From positions 2,418,009-2,482,008 of the forward strand of contig JAVTLE010000021.1 of the NCBI GenBank assembly GCA_033439295.1: a DNA stretch of 64,000 nt, given 5' to 3'. The notes under the pieces were generated by a model. The model did not search any database, was not told the DNA's origin, and worked only from the letters and a program-made list of their open reading frames with translations. The position numbers and the translations under genes were made by a program. Positions 43,673-54,259 of the stretch are shown in pieces. Positions within the stretch are counted from its first letter, which is position 1; each line of letters opens with the position of its first letter. Origin of the DNA: Deuterostichococcus epilithicus. Lineage: Eukaryota; Chlorophyta; Trebouxiophyceae; Prasiolales; Stichococcaceae.

Positions 43673-46083
43673 TTAAAGTTTCTGCACGAGCATGCGGGCT
43701 TCTGCTATCTTAAGGTTGACCGACTTGGGCGGTTTGGCCCTCAGTGCCTGCCAGGTCGCCGTGTCAATGGGCGGCATTTTATATTCCTCCGCAGCGGCGA
43801 CCCTCACCACCTTGATGGGCAAGCGGCTGAGGATTGCTGCCGTCTCCTCGTACGGTTGCCTGTTCAGGTCTGGCCACCTGCACAGAACGTATACTCTGCC
43901 ATGAGTAATATGGAATGGGCCGGCTGCACTGCAACATACTTCTAATTTTAACATCAAGGCAAGTGGCGCCCCCAGGAGCGCATGCGGCGACGCACTTGTA
44001 GACGTAGTGTGTGGCGTGCGCGCTCAGACCCGCGCATCTCCCCAGACTGGTCGTTTCCGCCATCGCCAAGAACTCCTCCGCAGACAGGAGGAGGTGAGAC
44101 CAGTCCAGAATAGTCGTGCCATCGTTCACATACGCTGGCGGCTCACAATTGTGGATCCGCGTCGCCCAGTCTGCTATCTGTTTGCAATGAAGAAAAGTGT
44201 TTAGGAAGGATTCAAAGAACAAGCAGATGACCGACGGCGGTGAGCAAGTGGTGCAGACATGCCAAAGTAGGAAGCACAGGGTGCCTCGCCATGTCTGCGT
44301 GCAGATGATGGCCGCGGGCGCTCTGGAAGCTCGGCTTCCAACTTATGCAAAGTGGCCGCTGGGAGCCAGGACGCGCACGGCCTCACCGAGGTAGAGCTGC
44401 AAGGGGATGAAGTGAATATCAGGCATGAGTTCTGCACATGCACAAAGCTACAGGCATGCGGCAATGATGTGTGCAGCATTAAGAAGCACGGCGTGGCACA
44501 TTAGCAGGGAAATTCTCCCGGACTGCATACCTCAAGCATCTGAACATGCTCCAGGATGTTCAGCGACATGACAGTATCGAAGGACGCGTCCGGGAACGGC
44601 CGGCGCTGATCTGCCGCTCCAGAAACGAAGGCCGTGCTGGGGCTCACAGCGGCCTCAAAGAAATGCTTCGGGAGACCCGATGACATTGAAGCCGGTGATC
44701 GTCGTGGAGGCAGACATATACTGCTTCATCTCGATCATCTGATGACCTGAAGGTAGCGTCCAGAGAGAGCTCAGGAGCTGGTGAGCACGCAGCGTGGACG
44801 CCCAGCGCAGCGAGGTAATGCTAGCAGGGCGGGCCACAAACAGGTTGACGGCAGGGAAACTGTCCATCACCATTCGGGTCAGCGCCATAGTCGAGCACGC
44901 GGCCCAGATCCAGGGGTGTGGTGAGAATATCTGATGGCTGGCCTTCTTCTCCTGTTGGGCAGTTGATGCCTGAGGCAAATCACTGCAGAAGTTGACCCAG
45001 AAGGGGTTGTTTTCCAAGGCGGCCTGCAAAGGTACAAAGTGGCAAATAGTGAAGACGGCCTACCTGTGACACTGCCCCACAAACCACGGCATGCTAGGAA
45101 ATCTGCAACACAAGTTTATCCACTGCAATCTCACCTTCATCGAGACCAGAAAGTTGGGAAGGTTCATGCACTGGTATTTGTGAAGCAAGGACGGACCGGC
45201 AGACGAGGCAATCGTCACTGAGCTGCCATTCCGAGCAGGGAGAGCAGACACCACCAAAAGTGACTGCGAAAGCTGTACACTTGCAGTTCATCAGTATCCA
45301 GAGGCTGTGTCAAGGGGCTAACTTGACGCCCCAAAGTAAAAGTGGGGGTCATGCAAGGATTTGCTGAGGCGCTGGCTGCCGGAGAAAGAACAGGCATCGC
45401 ACCGTGCAAACCAGTGACATCTTTGCCCTTCAGCACCTTCACGCCTGGCTCCGGCACCGAGCATCCAATCGCTGCTGTTTCTATTGATGGGACCACGTCA
45501 ACCGGGCGGTCTGCGGGGCTAGAGAGCAGGAATGCGGGTCCGGCGCACGGAGGTGTGCCGGGTGTGTTCGACTGATGCTGCACATCTGCCTCACATATCA
45601 CACTGCTGCTTGTGTCTTGAGGACCTGCAGACAGATGAAATCAGATTGAACTTAGGAAATGACCAGGAGACCAAAGGTAATACGCCTGACTTGCAATGCA
45701 CAGGTGTGGCCTGCCATGCACGCGTGCAGGTGGCTTACTGGCGGAAGATCGTGTGCACGTACGACAGCGGCTGCGGGGCGGCGATTGATGACAGCCTGTT
45801 GAAGCATTTTGATGCCTCGAACCGTGTGTTTGGCGGTCTTGTGCGTCAGGTGTAGCGCAGATCGATCCTGTGGAGACAATACAAGCAAGGACTCGGACCT
45901 GGCCAAATCCACCCAGCGATGCGCAAAGTCCTCACGACAGGAGCGCTCTGTGATCATTTCGCTTACCGTGAACATGTTGACGAACAGAATTGCTCCGATG
46001 CTGAACTTGGGCATCCTGGAGGACGGCGTCATCATACTGGCAATGATGCGCAACGTTGTTGTCGATTTCAACTCAGACTGCAC
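43673..46083 (-). pseudogene. Methyltransferase-like gene, apparently decaying
   Basis: A class I SAM-dependent methyltransferase is indicated by PFPDASFDTVMSLNILEHVQ (exon about 44686-44533), the usual acidic loop plus LEHV signature, and by LYLGEAVRVLAPSGHFA (about 44400-44350), the motif-III region. Downstream exons encode ADWATRIHNCEPPAYVNDG and, at the end, NRQPYEETAAILSRLPIKVV through to AEARMLVQKL-TAA at 43673. An upstream frame (44930-44860) reads LGRVLDYGA, a likely motif I, but neighbouring residues fit another frame. The 5' exons (46083-45745) suggest a membrane anchor (KFSIGAILFVNMFT), then HRWVDLAR and DLRYT followed by an in-frame TGA (45848-45846), after which the same frame continues with protein-like sequence. 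The frame also changes near 44690. I read this as a damaged gene, but unusual splicing or assembly errors could explain part of it. Exact family and substrate are unknown. Confidence 0.48.
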
Positions 46084-46419
46084 AAGCCATCACTTCCATG
46101 GAACTGTTGGCCGCGTGTGTGCTCTGCGTCCGGGCATGCATCGCACTGCCTCGTCAAGGCCGAGAAAAGCTCTCTGTGACTAAAAGAAACCCTGCTGGGA
46201 TCGTGTGATCGAACGTATACGAGCATTCCCAGTCAAGCCACGTGACGAGGCCCGCAGCAGAGGAGTGCAGCTGCTGGGTGTTGCACTGTACAAGGTCACG
46301 TTACCCAGAATCGCCTTTGAAGCGGCACAGATCTTATCCGAATCCGCGCGGCGTGAGCCTTAGCATCAGGTTGCTGGCAAGACGTGTCGCATGCCACTGA
46401 ACCTGCATTTATCCCGAGC
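46084..46419. promoter_or_regulatory. Divergent upstream region of ThrRS
   Basis: About 340 bp between the 5' end of the methyltransferase-like locus and the proposed ThrRS start. No specific motif was recognised. Confidence 0.35.
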
Positions 46420-49400
46420 ATGAACACGCTGCAGCACCCGCCGGCGCACAGCATGGCCTGCAGCAGGATGAATCCGAGGTGGCTGTTGCAGCGCTGTCGA
46501 CCCATCGCCAGCAGCTGCTCGCAGTGGCTGTTGGTGGCGCCACCGTGCGGAGCAGCCTATGAGCAGCTGCACCACAGGCGGTCAGCAACTTGCGCAGCAG
46601 CCTGCAGCCCCAGCTCCAGCAGCAGCAGTGGCTTCAGCAGCAGCGGCAGCTACACCGCCAGCCTCCAGTGGAGCTTGCGGCCCCGCGGCAGGTGCTGCTC
46701 CACGGCAACGGCAGCAGCGCATTCGACGCTGGCCCCAGCGGAAGAGGCAGTGCCCGTGCACCTACCCACCAGCGACGAGTCCGATGAGCTCCTACGCATC
46801 AGACACAGCGTGAGCTCCGTGACCGGGTCTCAGCCACTCTGCTCCAGGAACTTTGTCCTCTTGGCTTCCCTTCAATCGATGCAGCGAGGGTGATTCCCAA
46901 CCGCCTGTTCCGGAGACGGACTTCTCTGCTTGGGGCTGCCACCGGGCGGTGCAACACAGCAGTCGGAGGCACTGGACGCCCGCACCTCACCCTGCGGCCC
47001 CTGTGTGCAGGCGTCGCACGTCATGGCGATGGCGCTGCAGAAGCTGTTCCCAGAGGCGCAGACGACCATCGGGCCGTGGATCGAGCGGGGTTTCTACTAC
47101 GACTTCGACCTGCCAACGCCGCTGACGCCCGCCGACCTGAAGGCCGTCAAGAAGGAGATGGTCAAGATCATCAAGGCGGACCTGCCCTTCGTGTGTGAAG
47201 AGGTGTGTAGGGTGGCTGTGAACCTCTCAGCTTTGAAGTCTGGCCATGTCGCTCGTGGCCAGGGTGCTGACCCGCTGACGCTGCCTCAGCCAGGCCTGAT
47301 GCCTCTGCTGCATGCAGCACGGCTCCACAGCGTTGATGTCATCTAGATGCATGAGCGACAAACGGGTAGGCTTGCATCCTGGCAGTCACATCGTGCACAG
47401 CAATTTGCCCAGCTGCGGTGATCCTACGCAGGTGACGCGGGAGGAGGCGGAGAAGCGCATGGCGCACGAGCCGTACAAACTGGAGCTGGTGCACGACATC
47501 CTGGCTAAGGACCCGGAGGCCAAGATCACGCTGTACCACATCGGTGGGTTCCTGTCGCTCCGCTAGGCAGCTGCGTGACACAACCCCTGGGCTTTCTTCT
47601 GGGCCTCCTTCTGGGTTCGTGTCCCACAACACCGCTGGCATGTGACAAGACGCTCCAACTCGAGGACGGTCAGGCGTGGCCTGGCCATCTGCCTGGCGCT
47701 GCCTCATCAGTCGTTCTCGCGGTGAAGGGCTACCATTGGCGGTGCTCAACGGGGGCAACACGGCTGCAGCGCGAACCTGCATGGCACGCTGCAGCGGCAG
47801 CCGCCATGGCAAGGGAGCCGGAACAGGCCCGCAGCAATCGTGCGTCACTGCAGGAGGCTTGAGTCATCAATCCTTTCCCGCCTGCGCAGGCGGCGAGGGG
47901 CAGTCGCAGCACTGGTACGACCTGTGCGCGGGGCCGCACGTCAGCTCGACGCGGGACATCAACCCGGCGGCCATCGGGCTGGAGAGTGTGGCGGGCGCCT
48001 ACTGGCGCGGCAACGAGCACAACAAGCAGCTGCAGCGGGTGTACGGCACCGCCTGGCAGACGAAGGAACAGCTGAAGGCCTACCAGGACTTTAAGGCGGA
48101 GGCCGAGCGCCGGTGGGTGACCACCTGACCTTTACCTGACCTTTACCCAACCTCAAGACTTTCCGTGGCTAGAGAGGGAAGGAATGAAATGCCCGAGCTG
48201 AGCTGGGCGCTGGTGCCGGCTGGGGGGTGTGGGGCGCGGGGGGTTGCNGANGCATGTGAGGCCGGCAGGTTGCGCTTTAAAGGGGAGCAGGCGGGGTTCC
48301 AATGCGCGGCAGGCAAGGTGTCTTGTGTCGCGGGCCTGCCGGCACAGGTTGCAGGGTGCCAGGCCGACGTGCGGATCTCCAGCATTGCTGCTCGATGACA
48401 TGCCGCTTTGGCTCTGAGCGCAGGGACCACCGGAAGCTGGGGCAGCAGCTGGACCTGTTCAGCATCAACGACAGCGGCGGCGCCGGCCTCGTCTTCTGGC
48501 ACCCCAAGGTCCGAGCTCCTTCCAGCACCGCCCCTTCACGTCGTTCTGAAGATGATCTGGAAAATGTTGCAGCGGCCACAGCCAGTGATGCTGCTCCAAA
48601 CTGACTGCTGCAGGTTTTTGTGATAATGCTTGCAAGGCTGCTGGTTGAAGATTAGTCTGTGGTGGCGGCAGGGGTCGATGGTGCGCCACCTGATCGAGAC
48701 ATACTGGAAGGACGTGCACCTTCGGCACGGCTACGAGCTCATCTACAGCCCACACATCGCCAAGGTGCACCCTGCGTGGCAGAGCAACTTGATTGACGAG
48801 TTGCTGGCAGCCCGAATGGAGGCGCTGGCCCACTAAATGCACACTGGGTTGTGGCGCAGCATGGAGGGCTACACACATCTTTGGCATCTCTTTGGATCAG
48901 CCATGGCGACTGTGGCCCTGTCCGCGCTGCAGGTGGACTTGTGGAAGAAGTCGGGGCACTTTGAGTTCTATGCAGAGAACATGTTTGACCAGATGAAGGT
49001 GCGCAGCGTTTTGGAGGCATCCCACCTCCCTAATTGCCTGTTCATCCTTCTTCTCATCCGCTTCTGGAGGGCTCCGCTCGTCAACACAACACCCTCGTCG
49101 AGGGTTTCGGCATTGTTTACAAGAAACCCACGCCTGCCTTTCTGCTTGGCTTGTTTGAGGCGCCATGAGACTCGACTGTGCAACATCTGTGCAGGTGGAG
49201 GAGGAGGAGTACCAGCTGCGTCCCATGAACTGCCCCTTTCACATCGCCATATACAACGTGCGTCCTGCTCATTGACACCGACCTGTCGTACCCTTGCGCC
49301 TGAGAACACAGTGTGGGCATGAACGGAAACAGCAGGTAACTGGAGCTCACCTAGTGCGCTGCAGCGCTGCTCACAACAGATCACCCGAACAGACCTTCGC

Positions 49401-52037
49401 TGCACGGCAGCTAGCGCATCTGCCCACTGACGCTTGACGATCTACATCTCACTGGCTGCGCAGCAAAAGCAGCACTCGTACAGGGATCTGCCGAAACGGT
49501 GGGCGGAGCTGGGGACGGTGTACCGCTACGAGCGCTCCGGCACGATGCATGGCCTCTTCCGCGTACGCGGCTTCACGCAGGTGCCGCCCCGACCTATTTG
49601 CCGCCGTGTTACCTGTTGTGCTTGTGATGCAAAGTGCCGGCGGACACCAGCACCACCCTGCCCTGTCGCAGAGGCAGCGCTGTGTGCCTGTCGCCGCGGA
49701 GGTGCTCTGCTTCATTGGCGTGGTCGATGGCCCCCCCGGCGTACTGTGCTGCAGACGCGCAGGCAACTGGCATCGTGCCATCCACAATGCACGCCCAGGC
49801 ATGGGCTCGGCAGGCCGGGCATCTGTGTTGGCTGCCATGGTCTCACTCACACTGGCACCTCCCTGCGCAGGACGATGCACACATCTTCTGCCTGCCGGGC
49901 CAGATCGCGGCAGAGATCGGGCGGGTGCTGGACCTCACTGAGGCCATCATGACTGCCTTCGGTTTCCAGACAGAGGGTTTCGAGGCGAGTCCACGTGTGC
50001 TCTGCCTCGCAACTCGCTAGCCATTGGTCATAAGTGCACACTGCTCCTCTAGATCCTGAACCCAGATCGCATGTGTGTGCCATGCAGTCCAGGGCATCTC
50101 CTAGGAGCCTGCCGCCTGGGACTGCTGCTCAGACAGCGGCCCAGCTCTGTGCTGCTGTGCGTGCTGTCGCGTGCTGCGTTCTGAATCGGTGAGCGGCCTC
50201 CTTGTTGTCAACAGGTGAACCTGTCAACGCGGCCGGACAAGTCTGTGGGCTCTGACGACATCTGGCAGACAGCAGAGTCTGCGCTGCAGACCGCCCTTGA
50301 GACCAAGGTGCCGTTCTGACGCGGACTCCCTTTCCGCCTGTGTTCCTCGCTGCACCTTTCTTGACGAGTCCCATCCGTGAGCCTCGGCTGCTGCAAACTG
50401 TTGGGACGCACAAAGTGTGGCGAGCTTGCTGGCGCTGTGTCTTCACAGGGCTGGCCGTTTGTGGTGGACGAGGGCGGCGGCGCCTTCTATGGCCCGAAGA
50501 TTGATATCAAGGCGCGCTCCCTGCTTGCGACCATTCTCACTTTCAGCCTATCTGGTGGTTGGCGGCTTGTGACATCCCATCAGAAGGGCTGCCAGTAGCG
50601 TAGCTGCCCCTTCCCGTGCGCCCCCAGGCGGGGGCATGCAGGGGCCTCCTGGCCACACGGTCCACCAACTGTGCTCATATTCTGCAAGCGTGCGTTTGGA
50701 CGCAAATGGTCCCAACACTCTATGCAGGTGCGGGACGCAATCGGGCGCAAATGGCAGTGCTCCACGGTGCAGCTGGACTTCAACCTGCCGGACCGCTTCG
50801 ACATGAAGTACACGGACAGCGACGGGCAGCGGCGGCAGCCCATCATGATCCACCGCGCCATCTTCGGCTCCATTGAGCGCTTCTTTGGCATCCTCATCGA
50901 GAACTATGCCGGTGAGCTGCCCTGCCACGGCCGGTGCACGGGCCCATCGGTTGTGATCCGTTTCTGTATTCCTCCTGCTGGGGGAATGAGCCGCTGAGGG
51001 GCTGTGCGCTCGCGCTGATGTGCAAACATGACTCGGAAAGCATGTTGAACCCTCCCTCCGCACCCCCGCCCCTGCAACTGGCGTCCGATGTCCCTGCGGT
51101 TCGTTCCTCCAGCCTCGTCACCTGTGCATCGACGACCTCCCCGTCAAGACCATGCAGCCGCTACGCTGACGGCATTCCATTCCCCCTCCGCAGGCGCATT
51201 CCCGCTTTGGCTGGCGCCGGTGCAGGTGTGCCTGCTGCTTGTAGCGGAGACCGAGGAGCTGCAGGCATACGCCGACGCTGTGGCTGCCGAGATGCGCTCG
51301 GCCGGCCTGCGCGTCGACATCAAGTCCGGTGCGGTTCCAGCAGCAGGGTCCAGCGTTCGGCTTTAGCGCCGGCTTGAAACTACTTTTCGGCTGTGGCGCG
51401 CAGCAGCCTGGGCTGCAGGCACTCGCACAACAGGAGGCACATGTTTTGGGAGGGGGATCACTACAGCCAGTCTATGGCGATCGATGTTTTGCTGTTCTTG
51501 CAGGCGAGCGCATGCCGAAGCTCATCCGGGCAGCGCAGATGGAGAAGGTCCCTGTCACCGCAGTCATCGGCGAGCAGGAGGCACAGCACAGCACGCTCGC
51601 GGTGCGTCTCGTTCCTCACCGTGTTGACAACGCGAGGGCACCAAGGCATCGACCACAATTCTCGACCCACAGCAGCTGCCTTGAGACACCCCGCAGCTGT
51701 ATCCACCCTGAGTCAGCTCTCAGAGGTCCGATGCGCCCGAGGCACGAGGCAAGCTGTACCATTGGCCTCAACTGATGTGGACCTCCCCTCGGGTCGTGCA
51801 GCTAAATACCTGCTTTGCAAATGGATCGTGAGCAACTTGTGTCGTTCCCATCAGGTGCGCCTGTACGGCGGCTCGGACCTGGGGCAGCTGCCGCTAGCGG
51901 AGGTGAAGGAGCGGCTGCAGCGGGCGGTGACGGAGCACGGCGCGTTTGACGCCACGGCGGTGTTCAGCGCTGGCAGCAATGGCAGCAGCAGCGGCAATGG
52001 CAGCGCGGCGCAGCTAGACGTGCAGCTGACGGTGTAG
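46420..52037 (+). CDS. Threonyl-tRNA synthetase, organelle-type
   Basis: Class II synthetase charging tRNA-Thr. Sixteen exons from 46420 to the TAG at 52037. A leader of about 115 residues, rich in Ser, Ala and Arg, looks like an organelle-targeting presequence and leads directly into [20 protein letters not shown]. The editing domain follows ([50 protein letters not shown]). Next are the catalytic core [20 protein letters not shown] and the zinc-site Cys in RPMNCPFH. Motif 2 is [19 protein letters not shown] with DDAHIFC, then [19 protein letters not shown], and motif 3 with its [19 protein letters not shown]. The anticodon-binding domain starts [13 protein letters not shown]. The N-terminal TGS domain of bacterial and cytosolic enzymes is absent. 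Introns after 49984 and 50511 begin with GC, forced by tight conservation on both sides. The C-terminus has a short Ser/Asn/Gly run before LDVQLTV. Confidence 0.94.
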
Positions 52038-54259
52038 GCAGAGCTCTAGGGAACAGTTATCACCAGTGCTGGATGCTGCCAGAGCGCCCTGGGGCGAGGT
52101 TGGCTCTGCACTTCGAGCTGAGGCGCTGCCGTCCTGCCGCCCTGCACATAGGCAGGGCTGACTGCACGGGATGCACACATGTAGTGAGCGGGCGTTGCAG
52201 TGCGAGTGGGAGTTTTGACAATCGCTTCGAGATTCCAGTATTTAAGTACCAGCATTTAAAGCCCAACAGGCTTCCTTTCACAGATTCTGCGCACGCTTTG
52301 GATGTGCCTGAAGTCCAATATTTACGAACGCCCGAGTGTACTTCGCCCCATCTGGGCGTTGACCTTCGTGGCAACCGCTTTTAGCGCTTGTTCATGGCCC
52401 AGCCATCTGCGGCGCTTCGCCCAGAGTCAATGATGCGGTGCGGACACGGTGCGGACTCGGTCGTGTCGTGGAGCCAGGAGATGGCCGAAACCAGCACACG
52501 GCCTTTGTAAAGACATATTCAGCAGATGTGCCGCCGTCAAAGTGTATTATACCGCGGTGGGAGGAGAAAAATCGTGTCGCCCCGAGACCTGCTTAAGGCT
52601 AAGTCGTGCCCCAGTGGTTTGCAGCTCGAGCTCCTCGTCGCTGCCTCACCGCGCTTACAGCTAACCCTACCAGTAGCTCATGCGTCGCTGAGCCAGGGAT
52701 GTAGTGACACCGTGACAAGCAAAGCAAAGCAAAGTCGGCGGCGGCGCTCGCTGTCATGGATGTCCCGCCACCCCGCCAAGCACCGCAACGGCGCTTCCTG
52801 GTTCTATTATATTACTTACCTCTCGTAGAACGCCAGGTGTACGATAAAATTGCAGCAGGCGCAGCACGCACTGCCCTTCCCTGGCTGGGCCTGGCTCTGA
52901 GACAGCATATCTGCTCCTGCGCCGTCCGGCGGACTGCTGCACCTGATTGAATGCCTCTGCACCCTTGCCCGCTCCTTGGCTGCACCAATCCTGACGTCAG
53001 CCGTAACACAGGATTGAAGTCAGTCAACAGTGTCCAAGACCACTATGCGGGTAACTAAGCTTTTGCGGTTTGATGACCCCGCATCTTGGGCAGCGCTAGA
53101 AGGATTTCACCTCGAAGGCTGCTTCCTTCTGCCGCGATAGGCGCAGCAGCACGGCTGGGTGAACTGAGAGGCGCTGCACTGGCGCCTGGCACACATCTTA
53201 GTGGACAATGAGCATGGAGGGTCCAGCGGCAGAAACCGCTCCCATGCGCAGGTGGAACACCCTCTTTCCTTGCAAGGCTGACCCTGCTCATGAGGCCATG
53301 ACGTCGCTTCGGCCTGCACGCCCCGTCAATCCAGCGACAGGAAGCTGCTGGGCCCTATGCGCCTCGAGCCATGGGTGAGCGTCACTGGTCCATGCGGCAT
53401 TGGGTGCCTCGCCTCGCCGGAAGGACACAGCTCTCCGAGCTCATTGGTGCATGAGGCATTGGGTGCCTCGCCTCGCCGGAAGGACACAGCTCGCCGAGCT
53501 TCGGTGGGCCTGGACCAGGCGGCAGGGCGGTTGCCGGTGGCATCGGTCGCGCGATGCCGCCCGCCGCCCTGCCGCTGGCGCGGCGGAATGCGGCTGATCG
53601 CGGCTGCTGGGCAGCACGGCAGCAGCTGTGGCAGCGATGTCGCTGCACTGCAGCGCTGCCGCCGGCAGAGCTGCGACAGCCGCTGGCTATGCGCCGACAC
53701 CCGATCGGCTCCTTGACACCCGAGGTGCCATGGGCATGATGGGTGCCGGGGCAGGTGTGTGCCGCAGCTGCTCGGCGGCTGCCGCTGGCGGTGCTGCTGC
53801 TGCAGCTAGCTGAGCGCCGCCATCCGTTGGGCCGACAAGCGTCTGAGGCACTGCGAGCGCAAGCAGCAGAGCATCCTACGCATTCTGCGCAGGTGATTGC
53901 TGCTGTGGGGTGCGCCGGTTGCTTGCCGCTGGGCCGCCGCCGAGGTGTACTGCCGCTCAGCGGACAACAGCCCGTCCAGGACGAGGCGTTAGTAGACCTC
54001 AATTGGCCTGCCGCCCGGAGATGGCCCGCCATCATTTTGGTTGGTCTCTTACGGCATTACATCCCAGTCTCAGCGAAGCACGAGCGACTACTAGGGAGTC
54101 AGTGATGTTTCATCAAGGAGACAGGTGCTTCAACACTGATGTTGGTACCATAGTTGGTAGCACTTCTGCGCCCCATCCGCGTCATGTCCGAGCAAAAGTT
54201 GCACGCCGCTCGGCTCGGAGCACAAGCCTGATTGTGAACCAAGTCTGAAACGTGTTCGT
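52038..54259. other. Convergent intergenic region, 2.2 kb
   Basis: Lies between the stops of ThrRS (+) and the SVR1-like gene (-). A TGTAA element near 52506, the usual green-algal polyadenylation signal, lies about 470 bp after the ThrRS stop. The region from 53390 holds a two-copy 60-bp repeat. Longer frames (minus 54035-53382, plus 53743-54105) are Arg/Ser/Cys/Ala-rich on both strands and resemble no family. Confidence 0.45.
53391..53510. repeat. 60-bp tandem repeat, two copies
   Basis: Copies start at 53391 and 53451. They share the segment GCATTGGGTGCCTCGCCTCG and the following GGAAGGACACAGCTC with very few differences, and diverge toward the right-hand end of each copy. It lies in non-coding DNA. 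Confidence 0.85.
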
